Notes: generated by a model not told the origin, from the sequence alone. 64,000 bases of DNA from Acidovorax sp. 107 (GCF_003058055.1 NZ_QBTZ01000001.1:312501-376500); one strand, 5' to 3'. Counted from the stretch's first letter, positions 16,301-24,280 are shown. Translations and numbers: made by a program.

Positions 16301-18824
16301 CGCTGGCCTGTCTGGCTTGTTTGGCGAGGCTGGTCTGGCGGGCACGATCAGTGCTGGCACAACCGCTATCGGCGCGGGCAACATCGCTGGCGGCCTGGGT
16401 ACGCTGGCTGGCCCCCTTGCCCTGGTGGGCGGCGGATTGCTGGTCCTGAACTCCCTGCTCAAAAGCACCAAGGGCGAAACCCGCACCGGCGGCCAATTCG
16501 GCGTGTCGTTCGATGGCACCGTGACCAACCAGCGCCGCGACCAGGTTTACACCTACCAGGGCCAGCAGTTCGACCGCGACTTCTCCAACGGCCAGCGCAA
16601 CGCGCTGATCGCGGGCCAGGCCTACCGCCTGGAAGGCGACCCGGTGCAGAACGAGCAGGCTATCCGCGATGCGGTCTCGGGCACGGCCAGCGGCATCAAT
16701 GCCTTCCTGAAGGCGCTGGGCAGCAAGGCCACGCTGACCGGTTTCTCTGCGGGCCTGGAAACGTCCAGCAAGGGCCGGGGCGGTGTGTTCGCTGGCGGCA
16801 TCTTGTCGGATGGCACCACCTTCGGCGAAAGCGGCAAGGGTGACAACTACGCGGGCACGCTGTACGAGAAATTCAGCACCAACAGCCCGGACTTCAAGAC
16901 CGCGCTGGAGAACTTCACGCTCGACCTGAAGCAGTCCACCATCCAGGCGCTGCAGTCGGTTACCGATATCCCGCAGACCGTGCAGAAGATGCTCAAGGGT
17001 GTGGATGCCGAGGCCCTGAGCGAAGAGGCTGCCAACGCGCTGCTGGAGTCCATCAACGCCCAAATCGTTGGGGTGCAGAACCTGACCACCTCGTTTGAGG
17101 CCATGGGCCTGGACAAGCTGGCAAAGATGGGATTCGACGCTGCTGCGGGCCTGGCTGCCGCTGCGGGTGGGTTCGACAAGCTGCAGGGCAACCTCAACAC
17201 GTTCTACGACAACTTCTACAGCGAAGAAGAGCGCAAGGCCAACCTGCAAAAGCAGGTGGACAAGCAGTTCGCCGAGCTGGGCATCGACGTGCCCAAGAAC
17301 CGCGAAGAGTTCCGCAAGCTGGTCGAAGACACCCTCTCGCAAGTGGAGGTGCAGGACAAGGCCAAGGCCTCTCTGTCCAAGCAGATCAACGATGCCTTGG
17401 CCGCCGGTAACGGCAAGCTCAGCCTGTCCGACATGGGCGGGCGCAGCATCATCGCTGGCATCGACCCTGCGCTGCTGGGCAACGGGGCGGCAGACCCTGC
17501 CGTGGCAGGCAAGCTCAACGGCTTCCTGTCGGGCATCACCGACCTCTCGAAGCAGGGCCTGGACCCCGACGCGTTCAATAAGGGGGTCGAGGGGCTGATC
17601 AACATGAACGCCGAGGTGCTTGGCATCGGAAAAGATGCCTCCAAGACCGCCGCCACGCTGCTGGGCCTGTCGGGTGTATTTGCTGGCCTGAACGAGAGCG
17701 CAGAAGAAGCCGCAGCCCGCATCGCCAAGGATCAGGCCGACGCCCGCGACAAGGCCCTGCGCGGCCTGGAGCGCGCCATCGCCAAGGAGAAGGAGGCGCT
17801 GCAGTCGCAGATCGACGTGGCGCAGGAAGTGGCCAGCACCATGAGCGGCCTGTTCGACCTGCTCAAGTCCAACGTGCGCGAGCTGTACGGCGAAGTGGAT
17901 TCCACCCGCTCGATGCTGGCGGCCCAGGGCAACGACTTCATCACCCAGGCGCTGGCAAACGCCCGCACCACCGGCTACCTGCCCGACGAAACCCAGCTGG
18001 CCGACGCCATCAGCGCCGCGCGCAACGGGCTGGACGCCAGTGGGTACGCCAGCCAGTTCGAGTTTGATCGTGACCGCTTGGTGCTGGCCGGCAAGCTGTC
18101 CGAGCTGGAAGGCCTGACAGGCAAGCAACTCACCAGCGCAGAACGCACGGTGAAGGAGCTGGAGGCCCAAAGCGAGCAGCTGGACAAGACGCTCGACTAC
18201 TGGAAACAGCAGATCGACATCGCCAACGGCACGTATGAGGCGACGGTGAGCGTGGCTGATGCGGTCAAGCATCTGGAATCGCTGATGTTTCCGGAGGTCG
18301 GGAAGCTCAAGCCGGAGCAGGTGGGCGGCCAGGCCAGCTCGGGCGGTGACATTTTCGTAGTCGGCGGCGGTGCTGCTCGCCCTGCGACCACCGGGCCCAG
18401 TGCGTATCTGGACTACGAAAAAGGCGTGCGGGTCTATGCGGACGGGTCCAAAGAGACGATCTCGCCAGAAATGCTCGCGTTCTACAAGGAGCAGGACCCG
18501 GAGTGGTGGCGAAAGCTGGCGGCAGGCACTGGCAACGTTCCTTCTTATGACGTTGGCACCAACTACGTACCCCGCGACATGCTGGCCCAGATCCATGAGG
18601 GCGAGGCCATCGTCCCCAAGGCCTACAACCCGGCCGCCAATCCTGGCATGGGCGGTGGCAACGGACAGATGGAAGCGCTCTTGGCTGCACTGTTGGAGCA
18701 AAACGCGCGCCTGGAAACCCGGCTGGCCGCAATTGAGGGGCACACCCAGGACACCAGCCGCGCCACCAATGGAAACCCGGTTTCCCCGGTGCCCATGGCG
18801 CTTGTTGAGGACGAAACCGTATGA
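13359..18824 (+). CDS. Tail tape measure protein
   Basis: The largest phage gene, about 1,821 residues. It sets tail length. A conserved tape measure domain lies about residues 190-375 (segments KMADASTNVASRLSLVT, LSQGFAAGALRGEELNSVMEQ, AQAIADGLGVGIGKLREMGQ). Extended helical and coiled-coil stretches follow, then a glycine/alanine-rich hydrophobic region (about 930-1030) that could insert in the host membrane during ejection, and a typical C-terminus GTNYVPRDMLAQIHEGE. ATG 13359 is chosen over TTG 13347. At about 1.5 angstrom per residue the tail would be near 270 nm. The stop overlaps the next ATG. Confidence 0.92.
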   Translation: MTQEIESIGLGMDTSGVERGIKALDVLAGKGAPVEKAMAGIEGAADRTGKSLKSLGEGAAKGIDDLAKRAPAAASGLKKVDESADSAAKSVKSLGGAGSSGLDALNKSASVAATGMRSLSSAANEVTAAIRAEAAALTGLQSGVAALNAANAAAAKSAQELAISLQAASEQGAKVKKATGASAEAFVGLGGAAKYAGAALAAIGIGTTVSDLVKMADASTNVASRLSLVTTSASELAQVQRRLFDIAQSSRVSFVDLAGTYAQIARSTKELGVSQSSLLGIIKTVSQAVTISGGSAQSAQAALVQLSQGFAAGALRGEELNSVMEQTPRLAQAIADGLGVGIGKLREMGQAGELTAEKVLGALEKSAAKVEAEFGKMAVTVEQASTQAANSVLRLVGAFDKLSGATSFISGFITKLSQGIDFLSKDVEKLGSQGPLRSAAREVINLDAAAQRLRTGMQSGVLGPNAQAELDRINVRLEEAKRRFNELNAATGGTNPRDQTGFPTRTQSYAAEANRLAAVQAAMGKVVNGLSGVKDDFYKDLNSLYAGYKNGLIGLTDYQKQVAKLIKDSGTAKPDAGANAALNDSLAAQLQAYKNNDKAILDSRKAFYDAQALLVKLGGKSELDAIDESMAKEEEVWAQRKANFEAELAQAAKKKTSQAEVARITGQMQDAERDYEQNIAKLRAESALADAKSLDALEARVAGQEKASRAAMEQVRMAELEGKAIGLTGDALRVFNQQQLESSIPLALKMQAAWADQAGALGDLGRAARDQIQAMRDLAKAQGENRAAQMVYEYAKGIDDSNKLLQAEIGLMGMSEQARTTALEQLRIQLDLEQKIAFVKANVADTDKQAADIAKLQASASIAKANAANKAFLDEWKTSVGKYDDIFRQGFADMLNNGKDGWKSFTRSLVTTFKTTVADQIYKMFAQPFVVNIVGNLLGLVGGGAAQAVAGAASGGSALGTIGNAASGLSALTGTFGMGLRAGLSGLFGEAGLAGTISAGTTAIGAGNIAGGLGTLAGPLALVGGGLLVLNSLLKSTKGETRTGGQFGVSFDGTVTNQRRDQVYTYQGQQFDRDFSNGQRNALIAGQAYRLEGDPVQNEQAIRDAVSGTASGINAFLKALGSKATLTGFSAGLETSSKGRGGVFAGGILSDGTTFGESGKGDNYAGTLYEKFSTNSPDFKTALENFTLDLKQSTIQALQSVTDIPQTVQKMLKGVDAEALSEEAANALLESINAQIVGVQNLTTSFEAMGLDKLAKMGFDAAAGLAAAAGGFDKLQGNLNTFYDNFYSEEERKANLQKQVDKQFAELGIDVPKNREEFRKLVEDTLSQVEVQDKAKASLSKQINDALAAGNGKLSLSDMGGRSIIAGIDPALLGNGAADPAVAGKLNGFLSGITDLSKQGLDPDAFNKGVEGLINMNAEVLGIGKDASKTAATLLGLSGVFAGLNESAEEAAARIAKDQADARDKALRGLERAIAKEKEALQSQIDVAQEVASTMSGLFDLLKSNVRELYGEVDSTRSMLAAQGNDFITQALANARTTGYLPDETQLADAISAARNGLDASGYASQFEFDRDRLVLAGKLSELEGLTGKQLTSAERTVKELEAQSEQLDKTLDYWKQQIDIANGTYEATVSVADAVKHLESLMFPEVGKLKPEQVGGQASSGGDIFVVGGGAARPATTGPSAYLDYEKGVRVYADGSKETISPEMLAFYKEQDPEWWRKLAAGTGNVPSYDVGTNYVPRDMLAQIHEGEAIVPKAYNPAANPGMGGGNGQMEALLAALLEQNARLETRLAAIEGHTQDTSRATNGNPVSPVPMALVEDETV

Positions 18825-19756
18825 ACATCCTCGTCCCCATCACCATCACCGACGCCATGATCGGCGCGGGCACCACCATCGCAGAGCCTGCGGCTAGTGA
18901 AACGGCTTGGGTATCTGCTGGCAACTACGTGCTGGGCGACCGCCGAATTCGCGCTACCACTCACCGCGTGTACGAATGCGTCCAGGCGCACACCGGGCGC
19001 ACGGCGCTGCCAGAGGTTGACACGGCCTACTGGCTCGACGCAGGGCCAACCCAGCGCTATGCCCCATTCGACACCTACACGAACACGGCGGCCACGACCA
19101 CCACCAGCATCACCTACGTGCTGAGCCCTGGCTACTTTAACGCCATCAGTCTGTACGGCCTCACCGGCACGCAGATCGTGGTGAGCGTGAAAGACGCGCC
19201 CGGCGGAACAGAAATCTACCGCTATCCCACCACAGGTGCTGCCAGCCTTACCGAGCCGCCCACCGGCTGGTACGACTACATGTTCGGCAAGCGCCGACCG
19301 ATCCAGAAGCTGGTGCTCAGCAATCTCCCTATCCGCCCCACCGCCGAATTGACCATCACAGTCACCGCCGCCACGGGTGCTGCTGTCGGCATCGGAATGA
19401 TCAACGTGGGCGACCTCACGCCATTACTCGGCGATGCTGAGTGGGGTGGGGTCACGGGTGGCGCATCGGCAGAGCCCACCAGCTACAGCTACATCAAAAC
19501 CAACGACGACGGCACCACCACCATCAAGCGACGCGGCAAGTCCACCAACCTGCGCGCAACGGTGGTCCTCCCCCGCCAGAAGGCAGACGCAGCCCTGGCG
19601 ACGGTGCAGCAAGTGCTCGATGTGCCGGTGTCGTGGATCGCCACTACCTCCCAAGGCTTCGACGGCCTCAACGTCTTTGGCATCGGCAGCTGTTCCATGA
19701 GTTACGACAGCTTCGGCATCGCCACCCTGCAGGTCAATGTGAAAGGACTCATCTGA
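18821..19756 (+). CDS. Tail tip-associated protein
   Basis: The 311-residue protein follows the tape measure and is probably part of the distal tail. Near the N-terminus it has YVLGDRRIRATTHRVYECVQ followed by HTG and WLDAGP (about residues 38-87), a pattern like the small carbohydrate-binding modules of chitinase type. The rest is beta-rich. ATGA overlaps its neighbour on both sides. The closest equivalents are tip proteins in Burkholderiales prophages; the exact counterpart in lambda is unclear. Confidence 0.65.
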   Translation: MNILVPITITDAMIGAGTTIAEPAASETAWVSAGNYVLGDRRIRATTHRVYECVQAHTGRTALPEVDTAYWLDAGPTQRYAPFDTYTNTAATTTTSITYVLSPGYFNAISLYGLTGTQIVVSVKDAPGGTEIYRYPTTGAASLTEPPTGWYDYMFGKRRPIQKLVLSNLPIRPTAELTITVTAATGAAVGIGMINVGDLTPLLGDAEWGGVTGGASAEPTSYSYIKTNDDGTTTIKRRGKSTNLRATVVLPRQKADAALATVQQVLDVPVSWIATTSQGFDGLNVFGIGSCSMSYDSFGIATLQVNVKGLI

Positions 19757-20415
19757 TGGCAATCGTTGCCCCAACCCCGGTTGATGCGCTGCCTACGGCG
19801 CCAGACCCTAATGACCGCGCCACGTTTGACCCGCTGGCTTACCCGTATCAGCAGGCGCTCAGCGGCACCTATCGCACGCAGATGAATGCGCTGGCCGAGA
19901 ACGTCAACAACAACGCCATCGAGGCAAGCCTTGCAAGCACTGGAGCTGTCAGTGCCGCAGCCTCCGCATCCACTGCCGCAAGCCAAGCTGTTGCCGCCGC
20001 CAACTTCAAGGGGTTGTGGCCGACCCTGACAGGGCCATTGAGCACGCCAGCCTGCGTCAAGCACAACGGCCGGTTCTGGATGCTTCTCAACAACCTGGCC
20101 GATGTCACCACCAGCCAGCCCGGCGTATCGGCGGACTGGACATCTCTCAACGTGGGGCAGGTGTCGGCACGCATCAACTCCAACACGAATGCAGTAGCGG
20201 GTGTCTTTTACATCGCTGCCACCCCAGGAATCACCTTAACGATCCCCGCTGGCTGGGCTGCGGACGATCAAGTGGGTGGACGCAATGCTTCGGGTAGCAA
20301 TTGCTCGATCAATTGGGGTTCTTACACGCTAGTAGGTGATACGCCCGAGTCCCCCATGGTGTGGCCGAACCAGGGGCGGTTTCAGGCGGTTTTTGATGGG
20401 AGCACGTTCGCATGA
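19756..20415 (+). CDS. Putative tail fibre/tip protein, 219 aa
   Basis: Starting at ATG in the stop codon of the previous gene, this protein has a proline-rich start (APTPVDALPTAPDPNDRATF), a helical Ala-rich coiled region (about residues 48-82) and a C-terminal beta domain (TLTIPAGWAADDQVGGRNAS) resembling fibre-like receptor proteins. It directly precedes the glycine-rich adhesin-like gene and may anchor it to the tail. Confidence 0.65.
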   Translation: MAIVAPTPVDALPTAPDPNDRATFDPLAYPYQQALSGTYRTQMNALAENVNNNAIEASLASTGAVSAAASASTAASQAVAAANFKGLWPTLTGPLSTPACVKHNGRFWMLLNNLADVTTSQPGVSADWTSLNVGQVSARINSNTNAVAGVFYIAATPGITLTIPAGWAADDQVGGRNASGSNCSINWGSYTLVGDTPESPMVWPNQGRFQAVFDGSTFA

Positions 20416-21479
20416 TCACTTTTTCTCAAGCGTTTTCTGCAGCCGCCGGCGGCGGATACATGGTCCGTGCAGTCCGGCCTCTGCCGCTCTCTTCGGTGGT
20501 GGTGTCACCCGTAGCTGGACTTATGGTGTACATGATGATCGCTCCCGGCGCGTCCGGGGGATTCATCGATAGCGCAGCCAGCGCGCAGAGATTGGCCACA
20601 GGTGGTGGCGCTGGTGAAATCGTCTTTGATGTCGTTTCGGTGGGTGTAAACGACAGCTTCACTTTTACCCATGGCGCTCCCGGCGTTGGTGTCGGCTCGG
20701 TGAATGCAACCGTCAACGGCAATGACGCAACGAACAGCAGTGTGACCGGCCCAAATTCCTACTCGTGCACAGCTGTGGGCGGGAAGAAGGGGCTTGCGGC
20801 TAGCTCAGTAGCCTCGCTTGCAGGTGGAGCTGGTGGCACTGGTGGTACTGGTGGAAGCGCCAAGGTGCTTCGATTCCCTGGAGCCCGTGGCGGGAACATT
20901 TCGGCTGCAGCTGGGGCGGCACGGATAGCCACGGGTGGGGGTGCCGCAAATCCCCAGGGGTTCGCAAACAGCACGACAACCCGTGGTGGGGATTGCTCAA
21001 GTGCCACCAGCGCAACAAACAGCGCAACTGGTGGCGGCGGTGTGGGCGGCAATGGCGGAGACGTAACCACGGGTTCCGTGTTGACTGGCGGGGGTGGTTC
21101 TGGTGCGGCTGCGCCGAACAATGCAACAACAGGCGGCGGAAATATCAAGGGGACTGCGACAACGGCAAGCCCCGCCGATATTTTGTCTTTGCTCGCCGTT
21201 TACGGAATTGACTATTTCGGTGGCGGTAGTGCTTCCGGGTCAAGCCCTCAGGCTTCCGGCCCTGGCGGCGGTGTCGGTGCCGGATCCACGATGGGTAACT
21301 CTGTTTTGGCTGGAAATTTTGGTGGCACTGGGGGAACCCTTGGAGGTTCTAGTGGCGCTGCATTGCCAGGCTTTGGTGCAGGTTCTGGCGGTAACTCAGC
21401 GCCGGGAACTACAGGGGGGGCTACCGCTTCTGGAGGGCTGCCATACGCCGTGGTGATATTTCTTGAAAAGGTGGCATGA
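20412..21479 (+). CDS. Glycine-rich putative receptor-binding adhesin
   Basis: The 355-residue protein has a conventional N-terminal part (about residues 1-110) and a long glycine-rich section (about 115-345) with many GGG, GGAGG and GTGG runs separated by short variable Ser/Thr/Asn loops, ending PYAVVIFLEKVA. This composition is like the polyglycine-helix sandwich of phage S16 gp38-type adhesins, in which loops contact the host receptor. It lies at the end of the tail tip genes, the normal place for a receptor-binding protein. The assignment is by analogy. Confidence 0.7.
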   Translation: MITFSQAFSAAAGGGYMVRAVRPLPLSSVVVSPVAGLMVYMMIAPGASGGFIDSAASAQRLATGGGAGEIVFDVVSVGVNDSFTFTHGAPGVGVGSVNATVNGNDATNSSVTGPNSYSCTAVGGKKGLAASSVASLAGGAGGTGGTGGSAKVLRFPGARGGNISAAAGAARIATGGGAANPQGFANSTTTRGGDCSSATSATNSATGGGGVGGNGGDVTTGSVLTGGGGSGAAAPNNATTGGGNIKGTATTASPADILSLLAVYGIDYFGGGSASGSSPQASGPGGGVGAGSTMGNSVLAGNFGGTGGTLGGSSGAALPGFGAGSGGNSAPGTTGGATASGGLPYAVVIFLEKVA

Positions 21480-21480
21480 C

Positions 21481-21885
21481 ATGCGGATTGAAATCCTTGA
21501 TGAAACTGGCGCTGTCCTACGCTGCATTTTTGCGGATGGTGAGTTTGCTGAGCAGCAATATCCGGGTTCTTGGCGAATCGCAGGTGAGCAGGCAGATGTG
21601 ATCTCAATCGAAGACCAGCGCATCACCCGCCTGGCGTTCCTCGACCGCTTCACCGATGCCGAGGCTGTGGCCATCGATCTGGCGAGCCTCGGCGCCACGG
21701 TGCAAGCGGCAGGCCTACGGCGCTACCTGCACAAGGTCAACTCCGCCCAGCACATCGACCTGGCCCGCGCCGATCTGCAGGCCGGTGTGCAGGCGCTGGA
21801 GGCGGCTGGCCTGCTGGCTGCGGGTCGGGCTGAGCAGATCCTGACCGCGCCGATCACGGACGTGGAACGCTACCGGGGGCAGTGA
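21481..21885 (+). CDS. Small protein downstream of adhesin, possible tail-fibre chaperone
   Basis: The 134-residue protein has a short beta-type N-terminal domain (RIEILDETGAVLRCIFADGE, about residues 2-21) followed by an alanine-rich helical C-terminal half. It is co-oriented directly after the adhesin, where fibre assembly chaperones are common. AAAGGTGG seven bases upstream supports ATG 21481. No confident family; it could also be a minor tip protein. Confidence 0.5.
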   Translation: MRIEILDETGAVLRCIFADGEFAEQQYPGSWRIAGEQADVISIEDQRITRLAFLDRFTDAEAVAIDLASLGATVQAAGLRRYLHKVNSAQHIDLARADLQAGVQALEAAGLLAAGRAEQILTAPITDVERYRGQ

Positions 21886-22352
21886 TGCGCGCCGCCTTCT
21901 ACAAAGGCACGCGCCCCGGCGTGCAGTCCGTGTACAGCCACGCCGTGCGCTGGGTGGACCGTGGCCCCTACAGCCATTGCGAGCTGGTGTTCTCCGATGG
22001 GATGAGCGCCAGTGCCAGCTGGATGGATGGTGGTGTGCGCTTCAAGCGCATCGACTACGACCCGGATCACTGGGACTTCATCGAACTGCCCGACCACCTG
22101 GAGGCCGCCGCCCGCGCCTGGTTTGAGGCGCACGAGGGCGAGCCCTACGACCTGCCCGGCAACCTGCGCTTTGTGTGCTGGCTGGTGCGCGAGGCGCCCG
22201 AGGGCTGGTTTTGCAGCGAGGCCGAGGGCGCAGCGCTCGGCATCTTGGAGCCCTGGCGATTGGGCCCCAACGGGCTGGCGGCGCTGCTGCTCAGCATGTA
22301 CCCACAGCAACCCGCCTCGGCGGGTTTTCTTTTGCCTGAAGGAACCCCATGA
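21885..22352 (+). CDS. NlpC/P60-like (permuted papain fold) hydrolase
   Basis: The 155-residue protein has the pattern of permuted NlpC/P60 (YiiX/YebB-like) enzymes: a catalytic histidine in YSHCELVF (H31) and a cysteine in WFCSEAEGA (C110, followed by E112), with DLPGNLRF before it. It could cleave cell-wall peptides or amide/ester bonds during entry or lysis. The ATG overlaps the previous stop. A hairpin terminator is encoded within its last codons (22309-22326). Confidence 0.65.
   Translation: MRAAFYKGTRPGVQSVYSHAVRWVDRGPYSHCELVFSDGMSASASWMDGGVRFKRIDYDPDHWDFIELPDHLEAAARAWFEAHEGEPYDLPGNLRFVCWLVREAPEGWFCSEAEGAALGILEPWRLGPNGLAALLLSMYPQQPASAGFLLPEGTP
22309..22330 (+). terminator. Terminator-like hairpin inside the 3' end of the hydrolase gene
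   Basis: AACCCGCC (22309-22316) and GGCGGGTT (22319-22326) form a hairpin followed by TTTTCTTTT. It lies within the coding region, so translating ribosomes could oppose its folding. Confidence 0.6.
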
Positions 22353-23026
22353 ACTACCTCAAGCACCTGCGGGCGGCCGGTGTGCCGGATCACTACCATT
22401 CGGCCGCCATTGCCGCCCTGGAGGGCGCCCGCGAGCGCGCGCAGGGCCTCACCTGGGCCAAGTGGCGCGTGCGCCTGTTCAAGGCGGGCAAGATCGCCCA
22501 GCTGTTGCCCTGGACGGCCGAGCGCCTGGTGGACGTGCGCCCCGATCTTGCCGACTGGGACATAGCCCCCATGGTCAACATCACCGCGCATGGCGACAAC
22601 GTGCCATGGGTGATGACACCCGAGGGCGGGCGCCCCGCGCCGGGTCAGTGGCTGGATCCTGCAGACGCGCAGGCCGTGGCGGCTAACTACTGGCTGCCAG
22701 GCACACACCCGCGAAGCCCGGAGAGCCGCAAGGCCTGGTACAGGCGCAACGCGGGCGAGTACCGCGCCTGGCGCCTGGGCGTTCCGGTGGATCTGTCCAA
22801 AGGCGTGCAGGTCTGGCGCGGTGGTTGCGTCACCGTCTACCGCTGCGGCGATGCGTGGCAGCTGATCGCGCAGGACAAGCTCCTCTTCATCCCCATCGTG
22901 GTACGCATCGGCTACGAAATCAGCAACCTCTGGCGCGAGTCGGACGGTGCGCAACTGTGGTTCCCGATTTCAGGCGCAGACCTGCGGGCGCCGGTTACGT
23001 GGTCTGTTTTGCCTGGGAGGGCCTGA
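22349..23026 (+). CDS. Hypothetical phage protein, 225 aa, upstream of lysis genes
   Basis: The protein starts at an ATG that overlaps the hydrolase stop. It is Trp- and Arg-rich, with WYRRNAGEYRAWRLGV (about residues 130-145) and a hydrophobic C-terminal region (KLLFIPIVVRIGYEISNLW). Similar proteins occur in proteobacterial phages near the lysis cassette without a known role. No signal peptide is visible. The stop overlaps the following holin-like start (TGATG). Confidence 0.5.
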   Translation: MNYLKHLRAAGVPDHYHSAAIAALEGARERAQGLTWAKWRVRLFKAGKIAQLLPWTAERLVDVRPDLADWDIAPMVNITAHGDNVPWVMTPEGGRPAPGQWLDPADAQAVAANYWLPGTHPRSPESRKAWYRRNAGEYRAWRLGVPVDLSKGVQVWRGGCVTVYRCGDAWQLIAQDKLLFIPIVVRIGYEISNLWRESDGAQLWFPISGADLRAPVTWSVLPGRA

Positions 23027-23346
23027 TGAACGATGAAAACCTGCAACAGATTCACGACGAACTGGCAGAAGGAGACAAGCGCATGGACTCCCTCACAGAT
23101 GAAGTGACAGCGATCAAGCTGGAACAGGCCCAGTTCCGGGTAGAGCTGGCAGAGAACACCAACGCCACAAAACGCATTGAGGCCAACACGGCGGAAATGC
23201 TGGATGTGTTCGAGAGCTGGAAGGGCGCAATGAAAGTGCTGACGTGGATTGGCAAAGCGGCGAAACCGCTGGGCTATCTTGTCGGGCTCGGCGCGTCCAT
23301 GGCTGCGTTCTGGACGGCCATGAAGTCCGGGGTGCATCCGAAATGA
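23026..23346 (+). CDS. Holin-like protein (coiled coil plus one TM)
   Basis: A 106-residue protein with an N-terminal acidic coiled coil (about residues 4-60) and one C-terminal hydrophobic segment (about 76-98, GYLVGLGASMAAFW). It precedes the endolysin with an ATGA overlap, so it is the best candidate for a holin, or pinholin given the SAR-type endolysin. It could alternatively be a regulator of lysis timing. Confidence 0.6.
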   Translation: MNDENLQQIHDELAEGDKRMDSLTDEVTAIKLEQAQFRVELAENTNATKRIEANTAEMLDVFESWKGAMKVLTWIGKAAKPLGYLVGLGASMAAFWTAMKSGVHPK

Positions 23347-23810
23347 CGCCGCGCCAAAGGCTGGCCGCCAAGATCGGCGGCGGTGCGCTTGCGCTCGCGC
23401 TTCCTCTGGTGGCGCATTTTGAGGGCACGGTGTACCGCACCTACCGCGACCCGATCAACGTAATCACGAGTTGCACCGGCCACACTGGGCCAGAGCTACG
23501 CATGGGGCAGACCTTCACCAAGGAGGAATGCGATGCGCAACTGTTGGGCGACCTGCTCAAGCACGCCGAGGCCATCGACTGCATCAAACGCCCGCTGACC
23601 GATGGTCAAAAGGCCGCGTTCCTGTCGTTCGCCTTCAACGTGGGCAACGGCGCATTCTGCAGCTCGACTCTGGTGCGCAAGGCAAACGCTGGCGACATGG
23701 CCGGAGCCTGTGCGGAGCTGTCCCGCTGGACATTGGCCGGAGGCAAGGAGCTTCCCGGCTTGGTTCGTCGTCGCGCCGCTGAGCGTGCAGTCTGCGAGGG
23801 GAAATCATGA
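23343..23810 (+). CDS. Endolysin, GH24 lysozyme, SAR type
   Basis: The 155-residue muramidase has the T4-lysozyme type catalytic triad with the expected spacing: E27 (in HFEG), D36 and T42. A weakly hydrophobic, Gly/Ala-rich N-terminal segment (residues 11-24, IGGGALALALPLVA) fits a signal-anchor-release domain, so the enzyme may be exported by Sec, held in the membrane and released when the membrane is depolarised. Further family features include FLSFAFNVGNGAFCSSTL. The gene overlaps both neighbours by ATGA. Confidence 0.85.
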   Translation: MTPRQRLAAKIGGGALALALPLVAHFEGTVYRTYRDPINVITSCTGHTGPELRMGQTFTKEECDAQLLGDLLKHAEAIDCIKRPLTDGQKAAFLSFAFNVGNGAFCSSTLVRKANAGDMAGACAELSRWTLAGGKELPGLVRRRAAERAVCEGKS

Positions 23811-24265
23811 TTCCTGGCCTGTACACCTATGTCGCTACAGCTTTGGTAGCGGGTGCCGTTGCGGCTACTGGAGCTTGGCAGGTGCAGGGCTGGAGACTGG
23901 GCAACGAAATCAACGGCATCAAAGCCCAACAAGCCGCCGACTCCGCCAAGGCCCAAGTCGACACCCGGGCCAAAGAACTCGCCTTCAACCAGAAACTGCA
24001 GGACGCCCAAAATGAAGCCACGAAACGCGAAACCAAGCTGCGCGCTGATGCTGCTACTGCCCGCCGTACTGCTGACGGCCTGCGCGGCACCCTCTACGAA
24101 TTCCGTGCAAGTCTCCCCAGCGCTTCCACAAGTGCCCTCATTGCGCGAGCCGATACCGCAGCAGAGCTACTCGGAGCGTGCGTCGGTGAATATCGAGCAG
24201 TGGCAGAAGCGGCTGACCGACACGCTGGGGACGCGCTGATGCTGCAGCAGGCGTGGCCTAAGTAG
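23807..24265 (+). CDS. Inner-membrane spanin Rz
   Basis: The 152-residue protein has one N-terminal membrane segment (about residues 7-25) and a long periplasmic coiled coil (about 30-100), the architecture of i-spanins, which link the inner membrane to the outer-membrane lipoprotein Rz1 and disrupt the outer membrane at lysis. It begins inside the endolysin stop codon. Rz1 is nested in another frame within it. Confidence 0.8.
   Translation: MIPGLYTYVATALVAGAVAATGAWQVQGWRLGNEINGIKAQQAADSAKAQVDTRAKELAFNQKLQDAQNEATKRETKLRADAATARRTADGLRGTLYEFRASLPSASTSALIARADTAAELLGACVGEYRAVAEAADRHAGDALMLQQAWPK
24012..24239 (+). CDS. Outer-membrane spanin Rz1 (nested lipoprotein)
   Basis: Entirely inside Rz, in a different frame, is a 75-residue protein with a basic start (MKPRNAKPSC), a hydrophobic segment and the lipobox LLTAC at residues 20-24, followed by a proline-rich mature part (VPSLREPIPQ). 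This is the o-spanin pattern. The longer in-frame start at 23853 is less likely because the signal sequence begins at 24012. Confidence 0.8.
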   Translation: MKPRNAKPSCALMLLLPAVLLTACAAPSTNSVQVSPALPQVPSLREPIPQQSYSERASVNIEQWQKRLTDTLGTR

Positions 24266-24280
24266 GCCAGAACACATTGC

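Noticed and set aside
15195..18743. Long minus-strand open frame opposite the tape measure gene
   Set aside because: Its composition (Gln/His/Gly/Leu-rich without domains) is a shadow of the high-GC plus-strand gene; the tape measure has clear family features.
20800..21450. CRISPR or other DNA repeat array
   Set aside because: The repetitiveness comes from glycine codons in the adhesin gene; no regular repeats and spacers.
23853..24239. Longer Rz1 start at 23853
   Set aside because: The first 50 residues are a proline/lysine-rich shadow of Rz; the lipoprotein signal begins at 24012.
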